NCBI GenBank assembly: GCA_030765055.1
Contig: CM060950.1
Coordinates: forward strand, 462,547,689-462,611,688
Source of the DNA: Mantis religiosa
Taxonomy: Eukaryota; Arthropoda; Insecta; Mantodea; Mantidae
Reading direction: 5' to 3'
Length of the DNA: 64,000 nucleotides
Below are positions 11,386 to 22,129 of the stretch, piece after piece. Within the stretch, counting starts at the first letter, position 1. Each line of letters opens with the position of its first letter. The notes under the pieces were generated by a model. The model worked only from the letters and a program-made list of their open reading frames with translations. It was not told where the DNA came from and did no database searches. The position numbers and the translations under genes are program-made.

Positions 11386-12665
11386 TCCATCAATTGCTTT
11401 GCAGCACACTGGAAAAAGCAAGTACAGTTCTTTTTGCTGATGACACTAGTGTCCTGGTGACCAGTACAAATTTAAACGAGTGTACAATTAAAATGAATTA
11501 TGTTTTGAACTGTATGTCATGCTGGTTTAAAGCAAACAAATTATCTGTGAATCTAGACAAAACAAAAGTGGTCAAAAATATAACCTGTCGTACATCACAT
11601 ACTGAAATAGAAATCGGGATTAATGATATGTTATTAGAAGAAGTTGACAGCATAAAATTTCTGGGCCTTCAAGTGGACAGATGTTTAGATTGGAAAGCTC
11701 ACATAAATTATATCTTACCTAAACTTAGCTGTGCCTGTTATGCTATCCGAGAGCTGGTTAATGTGAGTTCTATTGACACACTTAAATTGGTATATTATGC
11801 GTACTTTAACTCTATTATGGAGTATGGAATATTATTTTGGGGCAACTCAGTAGAAAGTAAAAAAAATATTCCTTATGCAAAAGAGGGTTATAAGAATCAT
11901 TACTAACACCCACACCAGATGCTCCTGTAAAGATCTTTTTACAAGATTGAAGATATTAACGCTTCCTTGCATGTATATATTCTCGATCCTAAAATTCTTT
12001 GTATGCAATCGTGCCTTATTTGCAACAAATAATGTAATTCACAAAATAAACACTAGACAAAAGTATAATATCCATTATCCCAGTGCTAAACTTTCTTGCT
12101 TCCAGAAAGGTGTGTATTATGAAACTATCAAAATATTTGGCGCACTTCCTAATGTTCTTAAAGAAAAAGTAGATAATTTCGGTGCTTTTAAAAAAGCTGT
12201 TAGAGAGTACCTTTGCTCAAAATCTTTTTATTCTGTACAAGATTATCTGAATGACAAATTATCCTGATAATGCTTCTGTAGCTCTATAAGTAGTATTTAA
12301 CTATTCCAATGACAAATCATTACTTATAAATATTTGATGCAAGCTGAAAGTTTATTTTTAATCTATATGTATTTAATAAATAACAAGAATGGTATCCATT
12401 GCAAAAAGGTTGAGACGTACTGGCATAAGCCAAGTGAAAGCTGGTTTAAAAAGTGTTTCATTTTGTATCAAATATAATTATCCCTGCTTTGTTTTCCATA
12501 TTGTTGTTCATATTGCCTGTGTACTTTAATATGTGTCTGATGTTAACTTTTGTACATATATACGCTATTAAACTTTATACCTCTAGACATGTTCAATGTT
12601 CACAGCCTTTTCTGGCTACAAGTGAACCTACTGAACGCAAATCAATCTAATCTAATCTAATCTAT
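11386..12665 (+). mobile_element. 5'-truncated LINE (jockey/CR1-like) with microsatellite tail
   Basis: The 3' half of a non-LTR retrotransposon: the end of its reverse transcriptase, an untranslated stretch to about 12640, and a tail of TCTAA repeats (12641-12662) in place of poly(A). The 5' truncation inside the reverse transcriptase is the usual product of incomplete target-primed reverse transcription. Confidence 0.75.
11394..12267 (+). pseudogene. LINE reverse transcriptase, C-terminal half
   Basis: The reading starts just before FADDTSV, the catalytic YXDD-type motif, and runs through KANKLSVNLDKTK and YGILFWGNS, blocks typical of jockey/CR1-group LINEs. The second frame, from about 11875, continues with RIITNTHTR, LTLPCMY and a conserved C-terminal tail ending at 12267. 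The switch near 11870 follows an A-run, a likely one-base slip. It lacks the fingers and palm motif A. The LINE at 44829-46712 encodes a related, more complete protein. Confidence 0.8.
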
Positions 12666-12779
12666 AAATGGCCTCGCCCACCCGCACATGGGCGTTTAAA
12701 TAATGATGTAGCTGCTCTTTAAATGGCGTTAGGGCCTAACTGACGGCAATTTCTGAAACTGCATTGTTTAAACACAATT

Positions 12780-13330
12780 TTAATGCAAAAAAACGGAAAA
12801 TGTCTTTTTTGTCATTTTTGACGAAATTTCACCGATGCCTCCCCTTAACCAGAAATACCTGAACAGGGGCAAAATAGGCTGTACCGGCCACGTCATTCAA
12901 GTTGATGAATGCAAAATTGGACAGCGAAAGTACCATCGCGGCCATGTCTAGGAAGGAAATTGGATTCTCGGGATGATTGGCATAGTCACCAATGAAGTGC
13001 GCATAACAGTGTGTCCAGGTAACAGAAAAGATGCTGTAACCCTTTTTGCATTGATTGAGGGGCATGTTGAACTCGCCAGTACAATCCATACCGACTGTTG
13101 GGGTGGGTACAGTGGATTAATGCCTGGGGGATTTGCAGCACATCTAACGGTGAACCACAGCTTGCATTTTGTGGGTCCAGTAACTAATGTGCACACGAAC
13201 AATATTGAGTTGCGTTGGTGATCTCTCCGGCATCTCCTATCCAGGGGCGGCATCCGAAAGACCAAATTAATGTGCACCTTGCAGAGTACCTGTGACGGCA
13301 AGATCTCAGGAACAGATTAGCTGACCCCCT
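12780..13330 (+). mobile_element. Merlin-type DNA transposon remnant
   Basis: Holds an ISXO2/IS1595-like transposase remnant (see 12850-13221). I cannot see convincing terminal inverted repeats, so the borders are approximate. A second remnant of the same superfamily lies at 38100-38640. Confidence 0.6.
12850..13221 (+). pseudogene. Merlin transposase (ISXO2-like domain) remnant
   Basis: The frame reads HVIQVDECKIGQRKYHRGH, then after a TAG the sequence GNWILGMIG, HTDCWGGY, TVNHSLHFV and HTNNIELRW. These are the ordered blocks of the ISXO2/IS1595 domain used by eukaryotic Merlin transposons. All three acidic residues are visible: Asp in VDE, Asp in HTDCW and Glu in NNIE. The N-terminal zinc-binding region is absent, and a stop follows RW. 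The family call is firm; the copy is dead. Confidence 0.8.
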
Positions 13331-13554
13331 CCAGGAACCGATCGAAGACATTCGACAGGTTTATGCTGTTGTATAGTGCACATATTGTAAGTAAGACATA
13401 TGATTAGTAGCTTTATTTTTATGTTTTAAATTTTTTTAAATGTAGATTATTTATAAAAAAGGTAATTTAAATGTTCATTGACTACAGCTTTATCTAATTA
13501 TCTATTTATTTATTTATTCTTTTTTAAATGTAGATTTTCTTAAATTATTTTATT

Positions 13555-13620
13555 ATTTTTAGTGATTTTCGTCCTCCAAAGTTAAGTCATGTGGAAAGTT
13601 AAGTCATATTGGACGATTCT
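13555..13620 (-). repeat. SINE-IV 3'-end fragment
   Basis: Contains CGTCCTCCAAAGTTAAGTCA and ATTGGACGAT, the complement of the conserved 3' end of the SINE-IV copies at 17177 and 48568. The internal part is missing. Confidence 0.6.
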
Positions 13621-13689
13621 TTTTTAAATATAGATAAGAAAAAGTAATTTAAGTAATATCAAAAGTTAAATTTTTAAAAGTAGTGTAGT

Positions 13690-15078
13690 TGTTAGATCAA
13701 TGCTGGTAGTGTTGAAAATGTTCTGCTAATGACGTTGGCGCATGTCACTTCGGCAGGTTCCATCAGCGCTCATGCCTCTGATGTTGGACTTAGAAAAAAT
13801 TTTGTCGGGGGACTTGTTCTAAAGAAGAGCCAAACTATGAAGGATCAAGTGAGGGTATGGAGAGAGATCTTCAAAAGATCTGTGCATAAATATGGAGTAC
13901 GATATACAAATTATCTTGGGGATGGTGATTCCAAAGCATACAAGTCTGTGGGTGAAGCAAAACCTTTAGGTGATGTAAATATAGGGAAAGCTGGAATGTG
14001 TAGACCATGTGCAGAAGCGTTTAGTTACTAGACTAAGGAAACTGAAAAAAGATTTGAAAGGTAAAAAACTGAGTGATGGTAAATCACTAGGAGATCCAGG
14101 ATGTTTGACAGATGCAGAAATTGATTTGTTACAAACCTATTATGGTTTAGCAATTAGAAGAAATTCTGGTGAGTTGAACTCCATGAGACTATCAGATTGG
14201 GCATCATTTCTGCATAAAAGTTCAATGGATTTACAGTATACCACAGCAAAGAAAGTCTCCAGGGCCTGAGATGCAGGGGGGTTGGAGAAGGTTCCCCACA
14301 CCCTCCATGCATAGATTTAGGACATGCCATGTCAGTACAGTTATAGGCCATTCAGAAACATTCTGACGTCTTCTACTTTTGTGAATGAATCTTCTTGGTT
14401 TTACTGTACAGATTGAATAGGGCACATTTTTTAAGGGTTCTACTCCTTGTGTAGCATGCGTTCTCTGTTACACACATATGCTGTCCTTCTCCCACTGTGT
14501 AAGGGTGGCACTGGATGGCACATTCCTTTCAGGGACTTAGTTTGTGTTGGTGGACAGTACAGCCACAACACCACCTTTGTCCAAAAGGCCTTGATTCATG
14601 GTGTGGGCACGAGAAAGCAGTGGCATCTGGTGCTACATATGTACATAAACATTCCCTGCCTTATGCTGTTACAGAGGCAATCAAACCAATCCATAAGGAT
14701 TTGTCAAAGAAAGATCTATTGCGAAAGTGTCTGCATGGTTTTACGCAAAATATGAATGAAAATTTCAACAGCTGCATATGGGAAAGACTACCAAAATCGG
14801 TTTTTGTGGAATACTCTGGTTTAAATATAGGGGTTCATGAAGCAGTTTTGACATTTAATGTTGGAGCCAAAGGCAGATTAAATGCGATACAAGCAATGGG
14901 TATAAACGTTGGCAGCAACACATAAAGTGCAATGGAAAGCATTGATAAACAATACATATTATCAGCTGAAAGGCCATCATAAATCTCATCTAAGGAGTCC
15001 CGGGTCAAAAGATGTAGAACTGCAAATCAGGAGGCAACATTGGATGCAGCTAATGACTACTCCTTTGGAATGTACTAA
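13690..15078 (+). pseudogene. Mutator-like (MULE) transposase remnant
   Basis: The first frame (13729-14031) gives YLGDGDSKAYKSV, the first catalytic block of the Mutator-like transposase domain found in many animal genomes. After a one-base shift the next frame gives CVGHVQKRLVTRLRKLKKDL and TYYGLAIRR. A disrupted stretch at 14270-14560 has no coding match. From 14575 the reading resumes with LDSWCGHEK, KKDLLRKCLHGFTQN and NFNSCIWERLPK, and ends with a short C-terminus at about 15078. Order and spacing match the family. Several frame breaks mean it is not functional. Terminal inverted repeats were not found. A weak relative of its 5' part occurs at 16690-16830. Confidence 0.75.
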
Positions 15079-15308
15079 CGTCAGTCATACCCTGGAACTT
15101 AATTTTCAACTGCAATTATTTCAAAAGTACATATTTTGAAACACATGTTCGTTTTTGTCGAGAGCTATTAAAGTTACATTGCTCAAATTTTGCACACTTG
15201 TGTAAGATAAGTCTAACAGTACACTCAATTTAGAGTTATATTTTCAACGGTAATATATTTTAAAAAATTGAGAATATTTAAAACCTTTTTAAACCACTTC
15301 TCGAACTG

Positions 15309-16273
15309 TAAAAACACTTAAGCTCTACTTACATTTAAAAGTTAGGACATGTTTCAAGGACGCCGCGTCCCCACCGTCAGCTGATGTTCAACTAGTTCTT
15401 CAGGTGACTGCCTCCCTCTCCTAGCGCTGTTAAATGAGTTGAATGACGTCATCTATCTGTATTTCAAAGTTCAGGGCTCCCTTTTTATTCTTCAAAATGT
15501 GTATATTTTCCCAAACTGTTAATTTCCAATACTTTTTTGCCGGTACCAAAGTTTTATGTCTTTGGAAATATTATGATTTTTTGACCAGAAATGATGGGCT
15601 ATGGCAGATTTATCTGTTTGTATTTTATGCATCTCATGTGTTCTTTCATCCTTGTTTCTAGGATGACCTTGTTTCTTGATGACCCAAAGAAAGTATATTG
15701 CAAATTCACATATCATCCTAAGGCTTTTAATAAATTTAAAAACATTTTCCATCAATTTCAGATAAAACTAGTACCACATAACAAATACAAGATGAGAAAC
15801 ATACTAAATCACTCGCTCAAAAACACAAGTCCAGCCAACAAACTATCCGGAATTTATAGTGTAAGATGTGAGGATTGCCACGAAATATATATTGGAAAAA
15901 CAGAAAGAAACCTAGAAACAAGGATGAAAGAACACATGAGATGCATAAAATACAAACAGATAGATAAATCAGCCATAGCCCATCATTTCTGGTCAAAAAA
16001 TCATAATATTTCCAAAGACGTCAAACTTTTGGTGCCGGCAAAAAAAGTATTGGAAATTAACAGTTTGGGAAAATATACACATTTTGAAGAATAAAAAGAG
16101 AGCCATGAACTTTAAAATACCGATAGTAGATGACATCATTCAACTCACTGAACAGCGCCAGGAGAGGGAGGCGGTCACCTGAAGAACCAGTCGAACATCA
16201 GCTTATGATGAAGACGCGGGGTCCTTGAAACATATCCTAATTTTAAAATGCAAGTGGAGCTGAAGTGTTTTTA
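15309..16273. mobile_element. PLE-E: Penelope-like element, inverted dimer
   Basis: Two 3' ends of one Penelope-like element face outward. A minus-strand arm (15309 to about 15660) and a longer plus-strand arm (about 15661-16273) are inverted copies. Both ends share AAAACACTTAAGCTC-like and ACATGTCCTAA-like sequence and a hammerhead-like fold, at about 15352-15395 (minus) and 16195-16240 (plus). The same layout recurs at 31.7, 39.2, 51.8, 55.1 and 63.1 kb. Confidence 0.75.
15665..16180 (+). pseudogene. PLE-E protein, C-terminal GIY-YIG endonuclease
   Basis: Reads FTYHPKAFNKF, then SGIYSVRCEDC and IYIGKTERNLETR, the GIY and YIG blocks of the Penelope endonuclease, then the conserved AIAHHFWSKNHN and, after a frame shift near 16040, KNKKRAMNFKIP. 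In Penelope-like elements this nuclease follows the reverse transcriptase and nicks the target DNA. The reverse transcriptase is absent here. The minus arm (15755 down to 15519) encodes the overlapping stretch. Confidence 0.75.
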
Positions 16274-16316
16274 GACTTAACATTAGAGGACGTAAATCAC
16301 AAAAAAAAAAAAAAAA
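16274..16316 (+). repeat. SINE-IV 3' end with poly(A)
   Basis: Reads ACTTAACATTAGAGGACGTAA then a pure A run, the 3' terminus of SINE-IV. Only the tail is present. Confidence 0.55.
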
Positions 16317-17176
16317 TCTGCAGTCAATAAACATTTAAACAATACTGGGTATTTTTGATTGATGCAGGAGGCATCACACTCCCGGCACAACATTCTCGTT
16401 CTTAACAAACTTTCCTCGTACAGAAACTGCATACACTTTTCCTCATCTTTGCATAAAGGCGCAAGATCAATAAAATTTATGAAATGAGCCATTGGTTTCA
16501 GATACAACTTCCACTACTGAATGCCAGGGTCTCGGTGGAATATTCATTTTTAGATTTTACAGTTAAGCTGCAACCTTCCTAACAATGGCTAACAATGGCA
16601 CATATACTGTACACCTGTGAACTTTCGAACATCTGCAAAATAGATGCTTGGGGTGTTGGTCTAAAGGTTGGCAACGGAAGCTTATGCCAATAACCGTGTC
16701 AGGAGTACAACTGCGAGGCTACTTCGGCAGGTTCTGTCAGCCCTGGTGCATGCATCCGATGTTGGACTTAGACAAAATTTCTTACAGGACATCTTCTAAA
16801 GAATATGCAAATTTTCTTTACATGCCATAAAATTTAAAAAATCAGAAATATGTTTGGTAGCTTAATTTCACTGGTATAATGCAGAATGTCTTCATATGTA
16901 GTAAAAAGTTCAGCTCTCAGTTACTGCTGCTTTCTCAGCAAAATGATCATAAAATATCCATTTTTTGCCATAAATTTAGTAAGCATATTTTTGAAGTTAA
17001 GAATTTTTTTTCAGCCAAACTACAAAACATATGGTCATAAAACTTTATGGAAACGTACAGGCATATATCCAAATTAAACAGTAGTTTTTTTACATTGATC
17101 TGTAAGTTACAGCCAGTGAAATCCACATTTCTTGCATTAGCTGCATTTCCAGATAATGCTTGTACTAACCACTCCC
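16317..17176. other. AT-rich spacer with a weak MULE-like scrap
   Basis: The part at 16700-16800 (CTTCGGCAGGTTCTGTCAGC, GATGTTGGACTTAGA) is similar to 13745-13800 at the start of the Mutator-like remnant. Nothing else is recognised. Confidence 0.4.
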
Positions 17177-17420
17177 TGCCCGCCTCGGAAGCGTGGTGGT
17201 AGAATGTCTGCCTCACGTTCAAGAGGTTTCGAATCTCGGTCAGGGTGTTACCTGGATAAGGTTTTTTTACCAGGGTTTTCCCTTATCCTGAAAGACGAAT
17301 GTCAGGTAACTCTAAGCTCTATAGACCCTGGGCTCATTTGAGCATCATATCACCCATTCCATTCATCGTCCAATATGACTTAACATTGGAGGGCGTAAAA
17401 TTACAAAAAAAAAAAAAAAA
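17177..17420 (+). repeat. SINE-IV, full length
   Basis: A tRNA-derived SINE: head CCCGCCTCGGAAGCGTGGTG with B box GTTTCGAATCTC, a central block with CCTGGATAAGG and TTTTCCCTTATCC, and a 3' end GGAGGGCGTAAAATTAC plus poly(A). Flanked by an imperfect duplication (AACCACTCCC / AACCATTCCC). Other copies are at 31381, 33500, 48568 and 63860. Confidence 0.8.
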
Positions 17421-17611
17421 ACCATTCCCCTAGAGTCAGTGCCTGCAGTGTTTGCTGCTAACCAGTGTTCCATTGTTACATGATGTTCTCTTTCTGTGAA
17501 CACAAAAAAAAGGTAAAAAACAAAGTAAAAATATTTGTTGTTGAGCAAAGTATGACATTTGAATATCTTGGAAATGGTTTTGCAATATATATATATAAAA
17601 AAAATTATGAT
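17421..17611. other. no recognisable feature
   Basis: Short AT-rich spacer. Confidence 0.3.
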
Positions 17612-18521
17612 CATTCTTGTTCTTAAAGAATGATCATAAGTTTTTTACGGCCAAAATTTTTCGCACTAAAATTCAATCTTATTATATTCTCTTAACTTAA
17701 TGTAAAACAAACACGCTGTAGTAGGTTCATTGTTGGTACTCCTGGTTCCTGCCTGTGAGAACCAGGCAAGTTCACACATGTTCAGTATCGCCTACCGCTA
17801 CAATGGAGGTAGCATGTAGTTAAAGTTGATGTTAGAGGAAGATCCAGAGTTTCTTTCAAACGTAATCACTGCTGATGAAATTTGGCTACATCATTTTGAT
17901 CCTGAGAGCAAACAGAGGCTTAGTGTGGAAATCTCCTTCATCACCAACCCCCAAAAACAAAAATGGATATTTCTGCTGGGAAAGTAATGGTCATCTCAAT
18001 CTTTGATATTCATGGAATGGTTTTTCAGCATGTTGTACCTGCACACACATTAGTAACTGGTCAATACTACAGGGATGTTTTGAAAACATTGCAAGTCCAT
18101 ATCAGGCATAAAAGACCACATTTCCGTGAAGCAGGCTGGATGCTGCACCATGATAATGCATGGCCACATATTGCTAATGTTGTTGCTGAATATCATCCAA
18201 AAATCAACGTGAAGTGCATCCCTCACCCTCCCTATAGTCCGGATATAGCTCTATCTGACTTTTTTCTATTCCCTAACTTGAAGAAACGCCTTCGTGGGAG
18301 GCCTTATCCATCATCAGAAGCAGTGGTGAAGGCTGCAGAGGCGATTTTGAAGGATCTCTCAAAAATGGTTTCCAGCATGTCTTTGAAGAGTGGCAAAAAT
18401 GCTGGGACAAGTGCATAGCATCTAGGGGAGACTATTTTGAGAAGGACCATGAAAAATATGTGGATTAGTAAAGGTACATATTCAAAAGAAATTGTGATTA
18501 TTCTTTATTGAACAGCCCTCG
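17612..18521 (+). mobile_element. mariner (family M2), internally deleted
   Basis: The right end is TTCTTTATTGAACAGCCCTCGTA at a TA. The left end is altered around 17612-17640, where a palindromic AATGATCATTCTTGTTCTT replaces the expected terminus. The helix-turn-helix coding part present in the sister copy at 19569-20808 is deleted near 17780-17830. Same family: 49003-50232. Confidence 0.75.
17830..18475 (+). pseudogene. mariner M2 transposase, catalytic part only
   Basis: Reads LEEDPEFLSNVITADEIWLH (first Asp present, Gly to Ala before it), then HDNAWPHIANV (second) and PHPPYSPDIALSDFFLFP (third). It ends around FEKDHEKYVD. Frame shifts occur near 17940 and 18400. Without the DNA-binding half and with breaks, it cannot be active. 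Confidence 0.75.
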
Positions 18522-18672
18522 TATAATATATGCTTGGATAAGATGTACATATTTTGTGTGGTAAACGTTTTACTATTATGTGTTTCAAATGGGAAGAGTT
18601 CTCGCCTGTAGCGAATCGGATGCATTAGAGCCTTCACCGTTACTAGCTCGTTATCCACACTCTTTTTCTATT

Positions 18673-18673
<1 letters not shown>

Positions 18674-18705
<32 letters not shown>
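18674..18705. repeat. (TC)n run inside Tx
   Basis: About 16 CT units. The same place in Tx copy 3 (26429-26508) has about 40, so this tract is expanding within the family. Confidence 0.9.
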
Positions 18706-18709
<4 letters not shown>

Positions 18710-18929
18710 CACTTGGAGTGTTTGTGGTGCTAGACGTAAGGGAATGCAAACTGAATTTTCCAAAGCTTTATAATAATGCTGTTGTTGAAATCACAATTGC
18801 AACATGTATTGCAACATTCGTGTATTACACATATGTTTTAAATATTTAGTTTAAAGTTAATTGTAGTTTATGAATTACTTATTTTTCTAATCCAACAAAT
18901 ACCAGCGGTGCATCCATATAGCTGTGAAT

Positions 18930-19260
18930 GTACCTTACGTTAAGAGATAATTCATCATTTTCATTGTCTTCAACGTCTGAGTACTGCAAATTTATGATGA
19001 TAGGTTCTAAAATCTTGTTACGTGCTATTTCTTCCCAAAAGACGTCTTCTTGTAGTTTATCTGATGTCTCACACAGTTTTCCCAGTCTTGTGTTTCTTGT
19101 CAATTTCTTCGTGAACAAGTCGTTCAACGTCAGTCAGTTTAAAACTTTCTGTTTGCAATATAATTTGAGCCCACATTAACTCTATTACATTGTTCTAGCA
19201 GTACTAAGGGGGAAGGTGGATCGCATCTCATTGATCCAGCTGATACACTTTTTCATGGAG
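18930..19260 (-). pseudogene. Tx transposase C-terminal remnant
   Basis: Homologue of 5440-5745. Minus strand shows IELMWAQI and, further on, VFWEEIARNKILEPIIINLQ with the acidic tail. The catalytic Glu of the IEL block is kept. Frames are broken and the rest of the enzyme is absent. Confidence 0.65.
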
Positions 19261-19568
19261 GAGTAACTGAATAATGCTGCTTTGAACTCTCTAGAGTAAA
19301 TAGAGATTACAAACCATTCATAAACAAAGATATAATGTGACCAGACACGTTCTGCCAGACCAGCAAGAAGTGTATCATTTCCTCTCATCGAATTTAACAA
19401 ACAGCTTGGCTTATTCAAAGTACGTATTTCTTTTACCACTTCATGTCAAATGTTTACGTTTCAGTTCTGAGTAATTTCAAATATACGTTCACACATACAT
19501 GCCAACCAATAATGATATTCATTACAGTGCTTACGTCGCAATGCATTGTTATAATATAATGGTATCTA

Positions 19569-20808
19569 CGAGGGCTGTTCAATGTAGAATGATCACATTT
19601 TTTTTTTTTTTTTTTTTTGGTCAATGTACCTTTATTCATCCTCATAATTTTGATGGTCCTTCTCAAAATAGTCTGCCCTGAATGCGATGCACTTGTCCCA
19701 GTGTTCTGCCGATCTTCAGCTGGAAACCATGCTGGAAACCATTTTTTGAGAGATCCTTCAAAATTGCCTCTGCAGCTTACACCGTTGCTTCTGATGATGG
19801 ACAATGCCTCCTATGAAGGCATTTCTTCAAGTTAGGGAATAGAAAAAAGTCTCATGGAGCTAAATCCGGACTATAGGGAGGGTGGGGGATGCGCTTCAGG
19901 TTGATTTTTGTAAGATATTTAGCAACAACATTGGCAACATGCGGGTGATGCAGCATCCATCCTGCTTCACGGAAATGTGGTCTTTTGCACCTGATCTGGA
20001 CTTGCAGTGTTTTCAGGACATTCTGTAATACTGTCCAGTTACTGATGTGTGTGCAGTTACAACATGCTGATAAACCATTCCATTAATATCAAAGAATAAG
20101 ATGACCCTAACTTTCCCAGCAGAAGCATCCACTTTTGTTTTTGGGGGTTGGTGATGAAGGAGATTTCCACACTAAGCTTTACTGTTTGCCCTCAGGATCA
20201 AAATGATCTAGAAAAGTTTCATCAGCAGTATTTACGTTTGAAAGAAACTTCGCATCTTCCTATAACATCAACTTTAACTGCATGCAGACCTACATGCGAA
20301 TGTCCTTTTTTTCGGGAATCAACCGTCTTGGAACCCATCGCACACAAACGCGTCTCATGTATAATGTTTCTGTCACCAACGTGTGGGTGGCACCCAATGA
20401 AATGTTCAGTATTTCAGAAAGTGATCTTAAGGTAATTCGTCGATCCGCTCTCACAATGGTAGCAGCAGTGTTGATGTTTTCTTCCGTAAGAGCAGTAACT
20501 GGAGCACCAGGTCCACCTTACTTTGAAATTGAGTGTCTCCCCTCTGACATTTTAAGCCACCTTCGGGCTGTGCTGTAGGTAAGAACAGACTCTCCATAGG
20601 CCTCAACTGAATATTTGTTGTGACGAAAGCAGAATTTCAAAGCTGCATATTGTTCTCACAGGCGGGAACCAGGAGTGGCAACAATGAAACTACTACAGCG
20701 TGTTTGTTTCAGATTACCTAACCTAACAGAATATAATAAGATTGAATTTTAGTGTGAAAAATTATGACTGTACGAAAATTATGATAATTCTTTATTGAAC
20801 ATCCCTTG
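19569..20808 (-). mobile_element. mariner (family M2) inserted in Tx
   Basis: TA-flanked inverted repeats: CGAGGGCTGTTCAATGTAGA on the left and TTATTGAACATCCCTTG on the right. It interrupts Tx copy 2 between GGTATC and CTTTATTTATTTGTATTAGG, and Tx copy 3 shows similar sequence without a mariner. So the mariner arrived after Tx. Confidence 0.85.
19620..20670 (-). pseudogene. mariner M2 transposase, full-length but decayed
   Basis: Read on the minus strand from about 20670: an N-terminal helix-turn-helix region (KFCFRHNKYSVEAYGES), a second helix region (RITLRSLSEILNISLG), the linker VRWVPR, then ADETF.DHFDPE around the first Asp, and the PPYSPD..L block near 19880. The C-terminal end is near 19620. 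Several stops and frame shifts. It shows the full domain order of family M2, whose two other copies here lack the N-terminus. Confidence 0.7.
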
Positions 20809-21085
20809 TACTTTATTTATTTGTATTAGGAAAGCTATTTGAGCTAAAAATATGGGGTTTTTACGGTTATGTTAAAAACACTACACTCTCTTTCCTCATG
20901 GATCAGCTTTTGCAAAATCTGAATATTTGTCTTAGCTGCGAATAGTATTTATTTGAGATTGATTAGTTTGGCACTCGTCACACACCACATAGGGGGGAAT
21001 GCAATACGACAACACTGCAGGACTCCGATTGGTTGCTCATCTAGTAGCGCTCAAGGACAAACCTCTTCCCATTTGAAACACATAA

Positions 21086-21704
21086 TAAATATACAATTAT
21101 CATTAACAAACTACCAGAAAATTCAAGATATACATCTCATGTCATGAAAATGAATTTGAGTTAAGGGATTTTCTTTTTTTTTAAATCTTCACAATATTTG
21201 AACTTAAATACCAAGCTGCTTAACTAACGGACTGTTTGTTTTTGAGAACATATCTGCGGAAGTTTTCCTATATATGCATTGAAGTTCAGAATGGCTCAAA
21301 ATGCATATTTCTGGCAAAATCTAGGTATCAAATTTTTTACAAGATTAACCTTCTACTTAGTAAGTACTTAATAAATATAATAAAAAGGATATCGATGTAT
21401 ACATTTTAGATAGACTTATATTTCTTTTCCAAACAGATATATTTAGCGGTATTTTCAGGAAATGTATTGATATTTCTGAAGCATATCGACTAAAATTAGC
21501 ATTTTTCTTTCTTTCATTTTAGTGCTATAGAGTGTTGAACATTTAACATTTTAATATATTATAACAACACTGTTTTCAACACTTCCAAGAAAGGAATTTA
21601 AAGTTTTATTCTATCTGGCCTACTGTGATTTTAGTAGGTAGGATTTGTGCATTTTGTATTTTAGTAACAACTTAAGAACAGCTAATGTTTTCATTTTGTT
21701 GCAG
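21086..21704. other. AT-rich spacer with a 32 bp shared motif
   Basis: Around 21567-21598 the motif ACAACACTGTTTTCAACACT plus CCAAGAAAG appears; it recurs next to PLE-B ends at 28772-28803 and 57730-57761. No gene seen; this is the intron upstream of the SEA exon. Confidence 0.6.
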
Positions 21705-21817
21705 GAGTAAACGTAGTGGGCGGCGAGTTTACAATAACGAATGAAATGTACGAGCCGACACTAAGTGATGAGAGCTCTTCAGACCACAAGCAGCTCGCAG
21801 CGCAGATAACTCAACAG
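21705..21817 (+). CDS. host-gene exon: SEA domain, N-terminal part
   Basis: Bounded by acceptor TTTTGTTGCAG and donor GTGAGT. After two bases that finish a split codon, the frame reads GGEFTITNEMYEPTLSDESS and then HKQLAAQITQQ, ending on a complete codon. This is the opening of a SEA domain, an extracellular module often found in mucin-like and membrane-tethered proteins and sometimes self-cleaving. GC content is clearly higher than the surrounding intron. It continues with the exon near 43213, though phases show that one further exon must lie between. The protein identity is unknown. Confidence 0.75.
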
Positions 21818-22129
21818 GTGAGTTTGCATCATATGACACTACACATGTCTGCAGTTTGGAGCTTACTTAGTTTAACATGTATAAATGTTTCTGTTAACAA
21901 GGAAAGGTTGCAAAGATTTGTTTTTATTTTAGCCTTTATTATGGTCACTTTAAATCTGTCAAACTGTGAGCTTAGAATTATGTGTTTGTACATTGTAGTT
22001 AATGGGCCCATTGGACCCATTAACCAAAGACAAGTGTGGCCCTCCAGACATACAGCGGACTAAAGTTAGTGGATGATGTAACCACTATTACAAGCAAAAA
22101 AATTGGTGTTCACTTAAAAAACGGTTACA

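Larger units (their letters stand above)
18576..21085 (-). mobile_element. DNA transposon 'Tx', copy 2 (complete, holds a mariner)
   Basis: Bounded by inverted repeats: left TTATGTGTTTCAAATGGGAA, right TTCCCATTTGAAACACATAA, each next to TA (18574-18575 and 21086-21087). A TC run (18674-18705) lies near the left end, as in copy 3. A mariner sits at 19569-20808. Without it the element is about 1.27 kb and carries only a short transposase remnant, so Tx copies here are non-autonomous or decayed. Confidence 0.8.

Noticed and set aside
12453..12650. Small hydrophobic protein gene
   Set aside because: Lies in the 3' untranslated region of the LINE remnant and runs into its TCTAA tail.
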